Of a DNA stretch of 49,107 nucleotides, positions 24,824 to 32,801 are shown in pieces. The notes beneath the pieces are model-generated. The model saw only the letters and a list, made by a program, of their open reading frames with translations. It did no database searches and had not been told where the DNA came from. The stretch comes from Pseudonocardia sp. KRD291. Its GTDB lineage: Bacteria; Actinomycetota; Actinomycetes; Mycobacteriales; Pseudonocardiaceae. The stretch's first letter is position 1. Each line of letters opens with the position of its first letter. The DNA lies in NCBI RefSeq assembly GCF_019263595.1, contig NZ_JADQDD010000011.1, positions 1 through 49,107 of the forward strand, in the 5' to 3' direction. Both the position numbers and the translations under genes were made by a program.

Positions 24824-25383
24824 GCACCTCTCGACTCGACGCGAACACCTGCGAAGCTACGAACAGACAAGTTCTGCCCAGTGCGCGGCCGTTCGCGAAC
24901 GATAACGTATACGTCCTCGCCGGAGCTAGAGGTGACCTTAACGATACGATGCAGAAGTAGGTACGCAATGGGGTTGATCTGTAGAAGATCGGACCTGACG
25001 TACACGAGCGCCAGCACGATTAAGAATAACCCGTATCCGATCATATCGTTACCGGTCGGCGTCGATATCGGAACGAATGGGAGAATATAAGTGGCCAAGT
25101 ACCCGCCTGCCTCTGCGCCGGAGTCTCGTACTCTCAACACTGAAATATCTGATGTGGGAGTCCGGCGCATCGCCAGGATTATGGCGGCTGTGGCCAGCGC
25201 TCCGAGGGCGGTCAAGCTCCACGCTACGGGACGAACCCATATCGGAGTGTCGAACCGAACGGCTATTATTGCGAAAAGAGGTGTGTAGCTCGATAAGAAT
25301 AACGGGAGACGGGTGATGATCTCTGACGCTTCGTCTCGGCGCGTGCGACGGCCTGGGCCAGTGGGTGGGGGACCAGCCGTCAT
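24820..25383 (-). CDS. kwaA: KwaA-like four-helix membrane protein
   Basis: This 187-residue protein has four hydrophobic segments at about 26-43 (LPLFLSSYTPLFAIIAVR), 50-72, 92-107 and 113-130. Then comes a cytoplasmic tail with INPIAYLLLHRIVKVTSSSGEDVYVIVRERP, a pattern seen in KwaA (Asn-Pro, Leu-rich helix, ending in a short beta domain). In Kiwa the KwaA tetramer sits in the membrane and recruits KwaB on infection. It starts with ATG 25383 and overlaps kwaB by 4 bases, so the pair is translationally coupled. Confidence 0.72.
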   Translation of the reverse strand: MTAGPPPTGPGRRTRRDEASEIITRLPLFLSSYTPLFAIIAVRFDTPIWVRPVAWSLTALGALATAAIILAMRRTPTSDISVLRVRDSGAEAGGYLATYILPFVPISTPTGNDMIGYGLFLIVLALVYVRSDLLQINPIAYLLLHRIVKVTSSSGEDVYVIVRERPRTGQNLSVRSFAGVRVESRGA

Positions 25384-25759
25384 GAGCTAACCGTAGCGAC
25401 CACCACCGACAAAATCGCCTGCCTGGTTGCTGACCTGTGAGCCCGTTGCGCAGCCGCTGCCATCGCTATGCCGGCGCTGTCGTCGAGGTGGCCGAACGTG
25501 GATCCCGACGATCTCTTTGGTGGTCGTCACTGAGCCGCCGCTGAGCCGGAGTGCGAGGGTGGCGCTGAACCGGAGCGCATCCAGAGTGTGAGCCCCGGCA
25601 CCGACAAGGCAGCCGTGACATGACCGAGCCCGAACGCCCAGCGCAGACGGCAGCTACCGGCACGCAGGAACCCGCCCGGTCAGGAGCCAGCGACCTGACA
25701 CGGTGGTGCTGGCGATTGCCTCGCCGGGATTGTCGGGGGCTGGGGTCAGACTGTGTGGC
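25384..25759. other. Gap upstream of kwaA and the hypothetical gene
   Basis: No gene is supported here. GC content rises back toward host level around 25440. The stretch should contain the kwaAB promoter (minus strand). Repeated short motifs such as actgagccg/gctgagccgg/gctgaaccgg (25530-25580) could be an insertion-sequence scar, but I cannot identify one. Confidence 0.4.
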
Positions 25760-26308
25760 ATGGCGATCGGATGGCAGCCGGGGTGGGTGGTGCCCTCCTT
25801 GGCGCAGGTTCGGGACCTGCACTTACTCGCCTACGGCCGATCCATGGCCAACGATCATCCGTGCGACGTGGCGCTTGCAGAGGGGATTGGTACAGCCATC
25901 TCATGGGTGCAGGGCGCTATCCAGCTCGGACCCGCGACGGCCCGGTCCGAGTCGCCCCTAACGCGGGCGCTGGTTACGGCGGAGATGTGGGCCGCCATGG
26001 CCCTGAACGACGGTGGCGGTACCTCGGAGCGAACGCTGCGAGGCGTGTGTACGCGGGAGGGCGTCCGCTACTACCGCCCGGACTTCGAGCGGCTGACGCT
26101 CGACCATGGCACGGGCATCTACCAGGCGCTCGGATGGCTGATCGCGAACGGCGACGGCTGGCGCGGTGGTCGTACGCCTCCGCTGGAGATCCCGGCACGC
26201 GACGAGGACGGCAACGTGGCCAATGACCGGCGCTCACGCGAACTCGCAGAACAGATCGAACGGATCCGGGCCGACGCGGCGGCCGAGATCGACCGCGACT
26301 GCCGCTGA
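25760..26308 (+). CDS. Hypothetical protein
   Basis: A 182-residue soluble protein with coherent composition. Residues RPDFERLTLDHGTGIYQALGWLIANGDGWR and a charged C-terminal helix (RRSRELAEQIERIRADAAAEIDRD) are notable. It lies alone on the plus strand, convergent with the relaxase gene 51 bases away. The start is uncertain: GTG 25703, ATG 25760 and ATG 25844 are all in frame, and none has a strong ribosome site. I do not recognise a family. Confidence 0.55.
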   Translation: MAIGWQPGWVVPSLAQVRDLHLLAYGRSMANDHPCDVALAEGIGTAISWVQGAIQLGPATARSESPLTRALVTAEMWAAMALNDGGGTSERTLRGVCTREGVRYYRPDFERLTLDHGTGIYQALGWLIANGDGWRGGRTPPLEIPARDEDGNVANDRRSRELAEQIERIRADAAAEIDRDCR

Positions 26309-26359
26309 CACCCAGATCACCATCCGCGGTCTCGTCCAAGGGCGAGGGGCTCCCATCCC

Positions 26360-29300
26360 CTACTCGTCGACGTCCGCGGAGGCGTCGGTGTCTACGAACG
26401 GATTGTCGCGGGACACGTCGACGTCGCGGTCCTCCTCGGTCACCTGGCTGGCTTCGTACGCCTGTCGCGCGGCCCGCTCTGCGAGCGTGCGACGAGCGCG
26501 TTCGGCGTTCTCCGCGCTCTCGTCGTTGGACGGGATCCGGTCGTGGGTGGCCTGCGGCCGGACCTGGTCACGCTCGGCGGCGTCGCGAACGTCCTCGACG
26601 TCGGTCTCTAGCACTTGAACGTCCCGATCGTCGGTGAGGTCGTCGGAGATGCGGTCGGCGTCGGCCTGGTCGCGTGGGTCGCGGTCGTCGGCGAGGTCGT
26701 TCTCGGTGACGTCGCGGTGGACGTCCTCGCTGCGCTGTGCGGTGTCGTGGGCGGCGTTCCACTCCTCGGCGGTCACGGGCGGGTCATCGGCGCGGTCGGC
26801 GCCGCGCTGGGCGACGATCAGCCGGGAGCGCTCGGCGTGGTGCTGGGTGACCGCGGCGTCCATGAGCGCGAGGTTGCGGACCCGGTGGGTCTCGGCGAGC
26901 TGCTCCACCCGCTTGTCGAGTTCCTCGGCCTGGGCGATCGCGGCGGCGGCCTGGTCGTGAAGCTCGGCGGCCCGCTCGGGCTCGGCGGTGTCGGCTTCGA
27001 CCCGTCTCAGAGTCGCAGCGTGACGCTGGTCGTCGGCGGCCTGACGGGTGCCGGCCAGCTCGTGGGCGACAAACGGCGGGAGGGCACGCTGCTCGCGCTC
27101 CCACGCGCGGATTCGGGCGAAGTGCGCCCCATCCGACAGCTCCAGCTCCTCGCGATCCGCCTCCGGGCGACCGAGGGCCGTCCAGCCGGCGTGGAATGCC
27201 GCATACGCCTCCACCCGGCCGGGACGGGGCGCCTGGCCCAGGACCTCGCTCGCCTCTACCGCGGTGGCACCCGCTTTCCCGGAGTGGGTGTCATCGTGGC
27301 CGTTGAACTCGCGGGCGCAGGCGACGGCGCCGGCCTTGCGCTCCCACTCCGTCCGCTCGGCCGTGTCCGCGTCGGGGACGGGCCCAAGCAGGTCGGTGGC
27401 CCAGCGGGGAGGCTCGGTGGCCGCGTCGGCGCCCAGCTCGGCCGTCCGGCGGTCGCCCTGGTCCGCGAGCTCGTTGAGATAGCGGCTGATCTGCGGGTCG
27501 TCGAGGGCGGGCACCAACCCGGCCCAGCCTTCGTGGCGCGGGGTGAAGTCGTGCCCGCCGTCGCGCAGTCGCCCGTAGACAACGTTGGTGAGGTTGCGGG
27601 CGCCGTCCAGCGGGTGGCCGGCGATCGAGTCGCGCAGCAGCTCGTAGGGGTTGTGTCCGGCGACCTCGGCCCGGCGCAGGATGCGTGTCAGGCTGGCGGC
27701 GCCGTCCTCGGCGGCGAGCTGGTCGCGCTGTCCCGGGGTGAGGACCTGGTGGTCGGTGAGCCGGTCCAGCCATGCCGCAGTGCGTCCCGTGGCGGCTTCG
27801 TGGGCGACGTCGGACAGGCGCTCTCCGACCGTCTGCAACGACCGCGCATGCTGTGCTGCCTCGTCGGAGATGGCGAGTGCGGAGCGGTCCGGCTCCGCGG
27901 CGGCGACCGCGTCGGCGTGGATCGCCTTCGGGGAGCGGTGCAGCCGTTGCGCCTGCCCGCCCCGGGCGGGGTCGTCGACCTCGATCACGGTGGCGCAGTG
28001 CGCGACGTTGTTGGCGGTGCCGCGGGTGAGGCCGACCAGCCACGCCGGGGCGTCGGTCCGCTGGGTGATCACCGAGTGCGCGGAGTCCACCGTCGCGCCC
28101 TGCCCGCAGTGCCGCGTCCCGGCGTAACCGAGGGCCAGGTGCTCGGCGACGTAGCGCGGCGAGAGGACCATCCGCTCGCGGTCGTCGGCATCGGTGACGT
28201 CGTCGGCAGCGCCGGACCGGGAGCGGGTGAGGTCGGTGCTCACCTCGAGCCCGCCGTCGTCGCGCACCCTGACGATGCGGAGCAGCTCGCGCGTTCGAGG
28301 CGGGCGGGTGTTGCCCTCGTACCCGACGAGGTCGTGCCCGATCGTGCGGGCCTCGACGATGTCCCCGACTCCGGCGTGGGCGCCGGTGAGCCCGAGCTGG
28401 ACCCCGTCTTCGGCGACGAGCCCGAGGTCGACGAGCTGGGCGCGGAGCTGGGAGGAGATCCGCGCGGCGGCGTTGTTGTCGTCGACCAGCAGCAGCGACC
28501 GCTTGCCGTCGAGGGTGTCGGCCAGCCACGCCGTCGCGGCGGACTGTTCGGCCTCGGCGAGGGTGCCGCAGTCCCGGAGCCGGCCCTGCCGGTGGTACTC
28601 GTCGAGAGCGGTCGGGTCGCCCTCGCGCAGCCGCAACGAGGCGTCGCGTTCCCACGCGGCGTCGAAGCGGCGGGCCTCGTTCAGCTCGTATCGCGGTGCA
28701 CCGGACTCGGCGACCAGGGCCATGCCGCCGCCTGCGCCGATCGCGGCGAGCTGGCGCGGGTCGCCAGCCAGCAGCAAACGCGCCCCGGCCTCGTCGACAC
28801 GGGCACGGACCGCGGACAGCGCCGACGTGTCGGCCATCGCCGACTCGTCCACGACCACGATGTCCCCGGCCCGCAGCGCGAACCCGTGATCGTCGGCTCC
28901 GGCCCGGCCGTTGAAGAGCCGCTCCTGGATAGCCAGCCATTTCGCGGTGTTCCGCGCGGTCAACCCCTGCTCGCGCAGGATCTCGGTCGCCGCCTCGGCG
29001 GTCGCCAGACCGAACACCCGCCGCGGCGTCCCGCCGGTCAGCTCCGGGTCGGTCCAGCCGCGGGCGAGCGTGCCCACCACGAACGACTTTCCCGTGCCGG
29101 GCGGACCGACCAGGGTCTCCACCCGCGCACCGGAGGTGAGGACGCCGCGGATCGCCGCCTCCTGCGCCGCCCCGAGCTGGACCCCCTCGGCGGCGAGCCC
29201 GGCCAGAAACCGCTCCACCAACGGGCCGGCCATGACCGCGCCGTCCCGGACAGTGGCGGCGCCGGCGAGGATCCGCTCCGTGTGCACGTGCTCCGGCGTC

Positions 29301-30781
29301 GCGAACAGCTCCGAGCCGGGCGCGACGAACGCCGACCGACCGTCGTCGAGCCGGTAGACGTCCGGCTCGGCCTCCGCCGCCGGCCCCTTCTCCTGCATGC
29401 CCAACACGCCGGAGGCGATCGCCTCGTCGGCCAGGGTCGTGAGCAGCTTGGTCACCTCGTCCCCGTCGGCCATCCCGAGATAGTCCGGCAGCGCCCGGTC
29501 CAGGGCGGCGATCAGGTCCGCGCGCGTCCACGCCGACTTGGACTGCTGCACCTCGTGCAGCGCGACGGCGATCACCTCGTGCGGCGCCCACTGCCCGGCC
29601 TGCAGCTCCTCGGGACGGGCGGCCAGGGCGGTGTCGGCGATCGCGGACAGGTTCGTGTCCACCTCGCCGCGCATCCGGGCCTCGACCTCGTCGAGGAGCT
29701 GCTCGCGGGTCTTGCCGTCGTGCGACTTGCCCTTCCGGGTGGCCAGCGTCGCGGTCTGGGCGAGGCGTTCGAGCTGGTAGCTGTTCGGCGCCTTCCCGTG
29801 CCGGGCCTCGAAAGCCTCGACGAGCTCGGCGGTCTTCGCCGTCACCTGGTGACGGCGGCTGGAGATGATCCCCATCGCCTCCGCCGACACACCCAGGACC
29901 TCGCGGGCCTTCCCGTCCGGCCGGGTCGCCAGCAGCATCCCCACCGCGGCGGTGAACCGCTCCGACGTCGTCCGCTCGGCGACGGCCGCGGCGGCCGGGC
30001 GCGCACGGTGCAGGGAGCGGCCGTCGATCGTGCGCCACTCGCCGTCCGGGCCCTGCACCCGGTTGAAGATCCCGTTGTGGATGTGGAGCTGCGGGTCTCC
30101 CTCACGCGAGTCGTGCTGCAGGAACGAGGCGACGGTGAAGTTGTGCGCGTCGGCGTACCGCCCGGCCGCGCCGCCGTGATGCCCAACGCGGGTGAAGCCG
30201 GCCTCCTGCTGCAGCAGCGCCAGGCCGGCGTTGTTGCCCGCCCAGATCGCGTCCTCGACCGCCTCGCGGAGCTGCCCCCACGCCGCGGCCTCCTCCTCAC
30301 GACCGGCGTTGCGGGCGGCGACCTCATTGGCCTCGAACGCCGTGTGCACGAGCGTGACGGACTTCTGCACGCTGAACGTCGCGTCGAAGAACGCCACGTT
30401 GTGGCGTGCACTGCGCCCGGCTTCCGTCCACAGCTGTGCACGCCGTTCAGGATCGGCGTCCGGCTCCCGCGCGATCGCCTGGTCGAACAGGTCCTGCTCG
30501 GTCGCGTACTTGCGACCGGTGTGTCCGAGCGTGGACACCCCGTCCCACGCGGCTGGGTCGCTGAACCCCTCGGCGCGCGGGTCGAGGTACCGCTCGAACA
30601 CCGCCCGCATGTCCTGGGCCTCGACCAGGCCGGTGAGACCGAGCTGTTCGGCGCCTGCACCCCACCAGCGGCCCGGCGGCTCGCCCTCGGCGACCGCGTC
30701 GGTGTAGTAGTTCTCCCGACCGGTCGCGACCTCCTTGAGCAGGTACTCGGGGCTGTAGCCGGTGTTGATTCTCAGCACCAT
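26360..30781 (-). CDS. traA: MobF relaxase-helicase (TraA/TrwC-like)
   Basis: This protein nicks the transfer origin, stays bound to the 5' end and unwinds the strand. The 1473-residue protein starts MVLRINTGYSPEYLLKEV. Candidate catalytic tyrosines are Tyr25-Tyr26 (ENYYTDAV), and metal is bound by the triple-His set His223, His233 and His235 (QHD...QLHIHNGIFNR). The RecD-like helicase domain has Walker A GPPGTGKS (559-566), DIVVVDESAMAD near 650, then further helicase motifs to about residue 960. The last 450 residues are charged, with coiled-coil potential and an Asp/Arg-rich end. Length and domain order match actinobacterial plasmid TraA. It is the last gene of the minus-strand transfer operon. 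Confidence 0.93.
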   Translation of the reverse strand: MVLRINTGYSPEYLLKEVATGRENYYTDAVAEGEPPGRWWGAGAEQLGLTGLVEAQDMRAVFERYLDPRAEGFSDPAAWDGVSTLGHTGRKYATEQDLFDQAIAREPDADPERRAQLWTEAGRSARHNVAFFDATFSVQKSVTLVHTAFEANEVAARNAGREEEAAAWGQLREAVEDAIWAGNNAGLALLQQEAGFTRVGHHGGAAGRYADAHNFTVASFLQHDSREGDPQLHIHNGIFNRVQGPDGEWRTIDGRSLHRARPAAAAVAERTTSERFTAAVGMLLATRPDGKAREVLGVSAEAMGIISSRRHQVTAKTAELVEAFEARHGKAPNSYQLERLAQTATLATRKGKSHDGKTREQLLDEVEARMRGEVDTNLSAIADTALAARPEELQAGQWAPHEVIAVALHEVQQSKSAWTRADLIAALDRALPDYLGMADGDEVTKLLTTLADEAIASGVLGMQEKGPAAEAEPDVYRLDDGRSAFVAPGSELFATPEHVHTERILAGAATVRDGAVMAGPLVERFLAGLAAEGVQLGAAQEAAIRGVLTSGARVETLVGPPGTGKSFVVGTLARGWTDPELTGGTPRRVFGLATAEAATEILREQGLTARNTAKWLAIQERLFNGRAGADDHGFALRAGDIVVVDESAMADTSALSAVRARVDEAGARLLLAGDPRQLAAIGAGGGMALVAESGAPRYELNEARRFDAAWERDASLRLREGDPTALDEYHRQGRLRDCGTLAEAEQSAATAWLADTLDGKRSLLLVDDNNAAARISSQLRAQLVDLGLVAEDGVQLGLTGAHAGVGDIVEARTIGHDLVGYEGNTRPPRTRELLRIVRVRDDGGLEVSTDLTRSRSGAADDVTDADDRERMVLSPRYVAEHLALGYAGTRHCGQGATVDSAHSVITQRTDAPAWLVGLTRGTANNVAHCATVIEVDDPARGGQAQRLHRSPKAIHADAVAAAEPDRSALAISDEAAQHARSLQTVGERLSDVAHEAATGRTAAWLDRLTDHQVLTPGQRDQLAAEDGAASLTRILRRAEVAGHNPYELLRDSIAGHPLDGARNLTNVVYGRLRDGGHDFTPRHEGWAGLVPALDDPQISRYLNELADQGDRRTAELGADAATEPPRWATDLLGPVPDADTAERTEWERKAGAVACAREFNGHDDTHSGKAGATAVEASEVLGQAPRPGRVEAYAAFHAGWTALGRPEADREELELSDGAHFARIRAWEREQRALPPFVAHELAGTRQAADDQRHAATLRRVEADTAEPERAAELHDQAAAAIAQAEELDKRVEQLAETHRVRNLALMDAAVTQHHAERSRLIVAQRGADRADDPPVTAEEWNAAHDTAQRSEDVHRDVTENDLADDRDPRDQADADRISDDLTDDRDVQVLETDVEDVRDAAERDQVRPQATHDRIPSNDESAENAERARRTLAERAARQAYEASQVTEEDRDVDVSRDNPFVDTDASADVDE

Positions 30782-30829
30782 GAGAGCGCTCCCCCGGTCT
30801 TGCCGGGCGCACGACGATCACGGGCGGTA

Positions 30830-30855
30830 GGCGGCCGGCCGGAGGCCGGCCCGCC
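30830..30855. repeat. GC-rich inverted repeat upstream of traA
   Basis: GGCCGGCC (30833-30840) recurs at 30844-30851 after a 3-base spacer, with the stem extended by a bulge to GGCGG/CCGCC. It lies in the 220-base gap before the relaxase start, a plausible place for oriT or a transcript terminator; no gene is seen in the gap. Confidence 0.45.
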
Positions 30856-31001
30856 CCTTCGGATCGTGATGCAAGGGTGTGCAGCTTTTGATCTTCTGCT
30901 CTTGTTCCTACGTTCGGTGTAGTCGCTGTGCTCTGGTGAGTTCTTGCTGGTCGCAGTCTGTGTCTGGCGCTCTCGGGTCGAGAGAGTGGCTTGATGACCG
31001 G

Positions 31002-31964
31002 TCATGACGGGTCCTGGTCCGTGGTCTCGGTGCAGGCGGTGTTGGTGCGGAGTCGGCGCAGGACCTTGGCGGCGAGGCCGGTAGAGACATCGGCGCTGGC
31101 GGCGAGGTCTCGAACGCTCGGCCAGGCGCCGTAGGCGTCGTGGTGGGCCGTCGCGGCTCGGGCCGCGCGGTCTCGTGGCGCACTCGCCGTTCCGGTCGGC
31201 TCATCCGGTTCGCCTCCGGCCGGTGTGCGGGACGATGGGTGGACGCGGGCGTGCACGGTGCCCGGATGGTCGGTGGACACGGCCGCGCTCGTGTCGGGCT
31301 CGTGCACGGCGGCCGCCACGGCGCGACGCTCGTTCACTGCGGGCAGTGCCCGGCTGTCCGTCGATCCCCGCGCTGACACTGACGTGTCAATGACGGCCGT
31401 CCCCCGCACGCCGTCGGACGACCGGACGGGATCGGTGCTCGGAGTCGCGAGGAGGTAGAGCAGGTGCGCCACGACGGCCGCCGCGACGGCGGGCCAAGCC
31501 CCGACGCCGAAGCGCAGCAGCGGGCTCGGCCCGCCCAGACCGGCTGCCCCGGCCGACGGTCCAGCGGCGAGGTAGGCGGCCTGCGCGAGACCGGAGAGTC
31601 CGGCGGCCAGGACGACGACGGTCCACGCGTACCGCGCCGCTCGGCCCGAAAGCCGGGAGGTCGCGGCGTAGGCGACCAGGGCCAGGCCGTCGGTGATCAA
31701 CGGGTAGATCCAGGCAAGCCCCGGAGGAACCCCGGAAGCGGCAGCAACCTCGTAGAGGCCGTGCGCGGTCGCGATCGCCGCGCCGGCCGCGACCGCGCCG
31801 CCGGCCAGCCAGACCGCGGCTGATGCCGGTCGCCCGTCGCCCGGGCCCGACTTCCTCGGGTCCATCGCGGTCGGGCACAGTCCCGCCGAGTCGCTGACGG
31901 GCTCCACTTCTCCTCGGCCGTTCTCGGCTCGGCGGTGGTCGGTGTCGGGATGGTGGCTGGTCAC
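31002..31964 (-). CDS. DUF2637 membrane protein (Spd-like), with C-terminal HTH
   Basis: A 320-residue plasmid-type protein. Membrane segments lie at about 48-70, 80-98, 110-133 and 150-170. The typical DUF2637 sequence includes AHGLYEVAAASGVPPGLAWIYPLITDGLALVAYAATSRL. The second half is disordered and ends in a helix-turn-helix AYGAWPSVRDLAASADVSTGLAAKVLRRLRT. DUF2637 proteins are common on actinobacterial conjugative plasmids and are linked to intramycelial spread (SpdB); a spread role here is inferred. It sits between the relaxase and DUF4913 genes. Confidence 0.82.
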   Translation of the reverse strand: MTSHHPDTDHRRAENGRGEVEPVSDSAGLCPTAMDPRKSGPGDGRPASAAVWLAGGAVAAGAAIATAHGLYEVAAASGVPPGLAWIYPLITDGLALVAYAATSRLSGRAARYAWTVVVLAAGLSGLAQAAYLAAGPSAGAAGLGGPSPLLRFGVGAWPAVAAAVVAHLLYLLATPSTDPVRSSDGVRGTAVIDTSVSARGSTDSRALPAVNERRAVAAAVHEPDTSAAVSTDHPGTVHARVHPSSRTPAGGEPDEPTGTASAPRDRAARAATAHHDAYGAWPSVRDLAASADVSTGLAAKVLRRLRTNTACTETTDQDPS

Positions 31965-32027
31965 GGCAGGGCTCCCTCCCGGCTCGTTGCGGGCCGGTGG
32001 TCGGATGGACTGGACTGAGATGACGCG

Positions 32028-32801
32028 TCAGGCAGGGCGTGACGGCGGTCGCGGGCGTCCTGGCGTCGGGTCGCGTGGTGGCGGCTCGGGTGCAGGCCGG
32101 TCGCGGGCCGTGCCCCACCACTGCGCGATCACCGGCAGGTGCGGCTCGGCGGGAACGACCGGCGCGCCCGAGGGCGCCATGTCCCATCCCTCGCGCCACT
32201 GGTGGCGCTCCCGCGAGCACGTTCCGGCCCGGGCCTGGACCCGCCGGACGACGCCGGGACGGTGGCGGTCGTGCCAGTCCCCCGCGAGGCCCACCGACGC
32301 GCGGGGGCCGTGGTAGGCGCTGATCCAGGCGTGCATCAGCCAGAGCAGCTCCTCGACCACATCGGGGTGCCAGCACCAGCACTCCGGCAGCCCCACCACC
32401 GCATCCGAGTAGCGGAGGTACACGGCGGTCATCCAGCCGGCGAGCCCGTCGAGCACCTCCCCGGCCGCGGCGGGATCGGCGGGCAGCAGCATCCAGGTCG
32501 GGGCCACCTCGGTCCGCGGCTTCGCCGACAACGCCGTCACGGCGTCGGACAGCTGCGCCACCGTGCGCACCAGGTCGGCCACCTGGGCGCCGACCTCGGC
32601 CACCCGCTCCATCACCCCGTCGACGCGGCCGGCGAGAGAGTCGACCCGCGTCGTCGCCGCCTCGGCACCGGAGCCGGCCGCGTTCGCCGCGGCGGCGCTC
32701 ACGGCGGCGAGGTCCCGGCGCAGGCCGTCGACCTGCCCCACCAGCGCGGCCACCGTCTCCGCCCGCGCGTAGCTCTCACCCGGGGGCTGCTGCTCGCCCA
32801 T
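32028..32801 (-). CDS. DUF4913-containing protein
   Basis: This 257-residue protein begins with a coiled-coil-rich segment (about 18-85). The DUF4913 core is at about 120-205: LAGWMTAVYLRYSDAVVGLPECWCWHPDVVEELLWLMHAWISAYHGPRASVGLAGDWHDRHRPGVVRRVQ. Its function is unknown, but such genes travel with coupling proteins on actinobacterial plasmids. ATG 32801 shares its A with the last base of the upstream stop (TGATG), so coupling to the ATPase fixes the start. Confidence 0.85.
   Translation of the reverse strand: MGEQQPPGESYARAETVAALVGQVDGLRRDLAAVSAAAANAAGSGAEAATTRVDSLAGRVDGVMERVAEVGAQVADLVRTVAQLSDAVTALSAKPRTEVAPTWMLLPADPAAAGEVLDGLAGWMTAVYLRYSDAVVGLPECWCWHPDVVEELLWLMHAWISAYHGPRASVGLAGDWHDRHRPGVVRRVQARAGTCSRERHQWREGWDMAPSGAPVVPAEPHLPVIAQWWGTARDRPAPEPPPRDPTPGRPRPPSRPA

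Noticed and set aside
25530-25580. Insertion-sequence end (IS21-like) suggested by repeated ctgagccgg/ctgaaccgg words
   Set aside because: There is no paired terminal repeat, target duplication or transposase fragment nearby.
26615-30922. Plus-strand frame of over 1400 codons opposite the relaxase
   Set aside because: The minus-strand frame carries the relaxase His triad and helicase motifs; the plus frame shows only Val/Gly/Arg-rich antisense composition.
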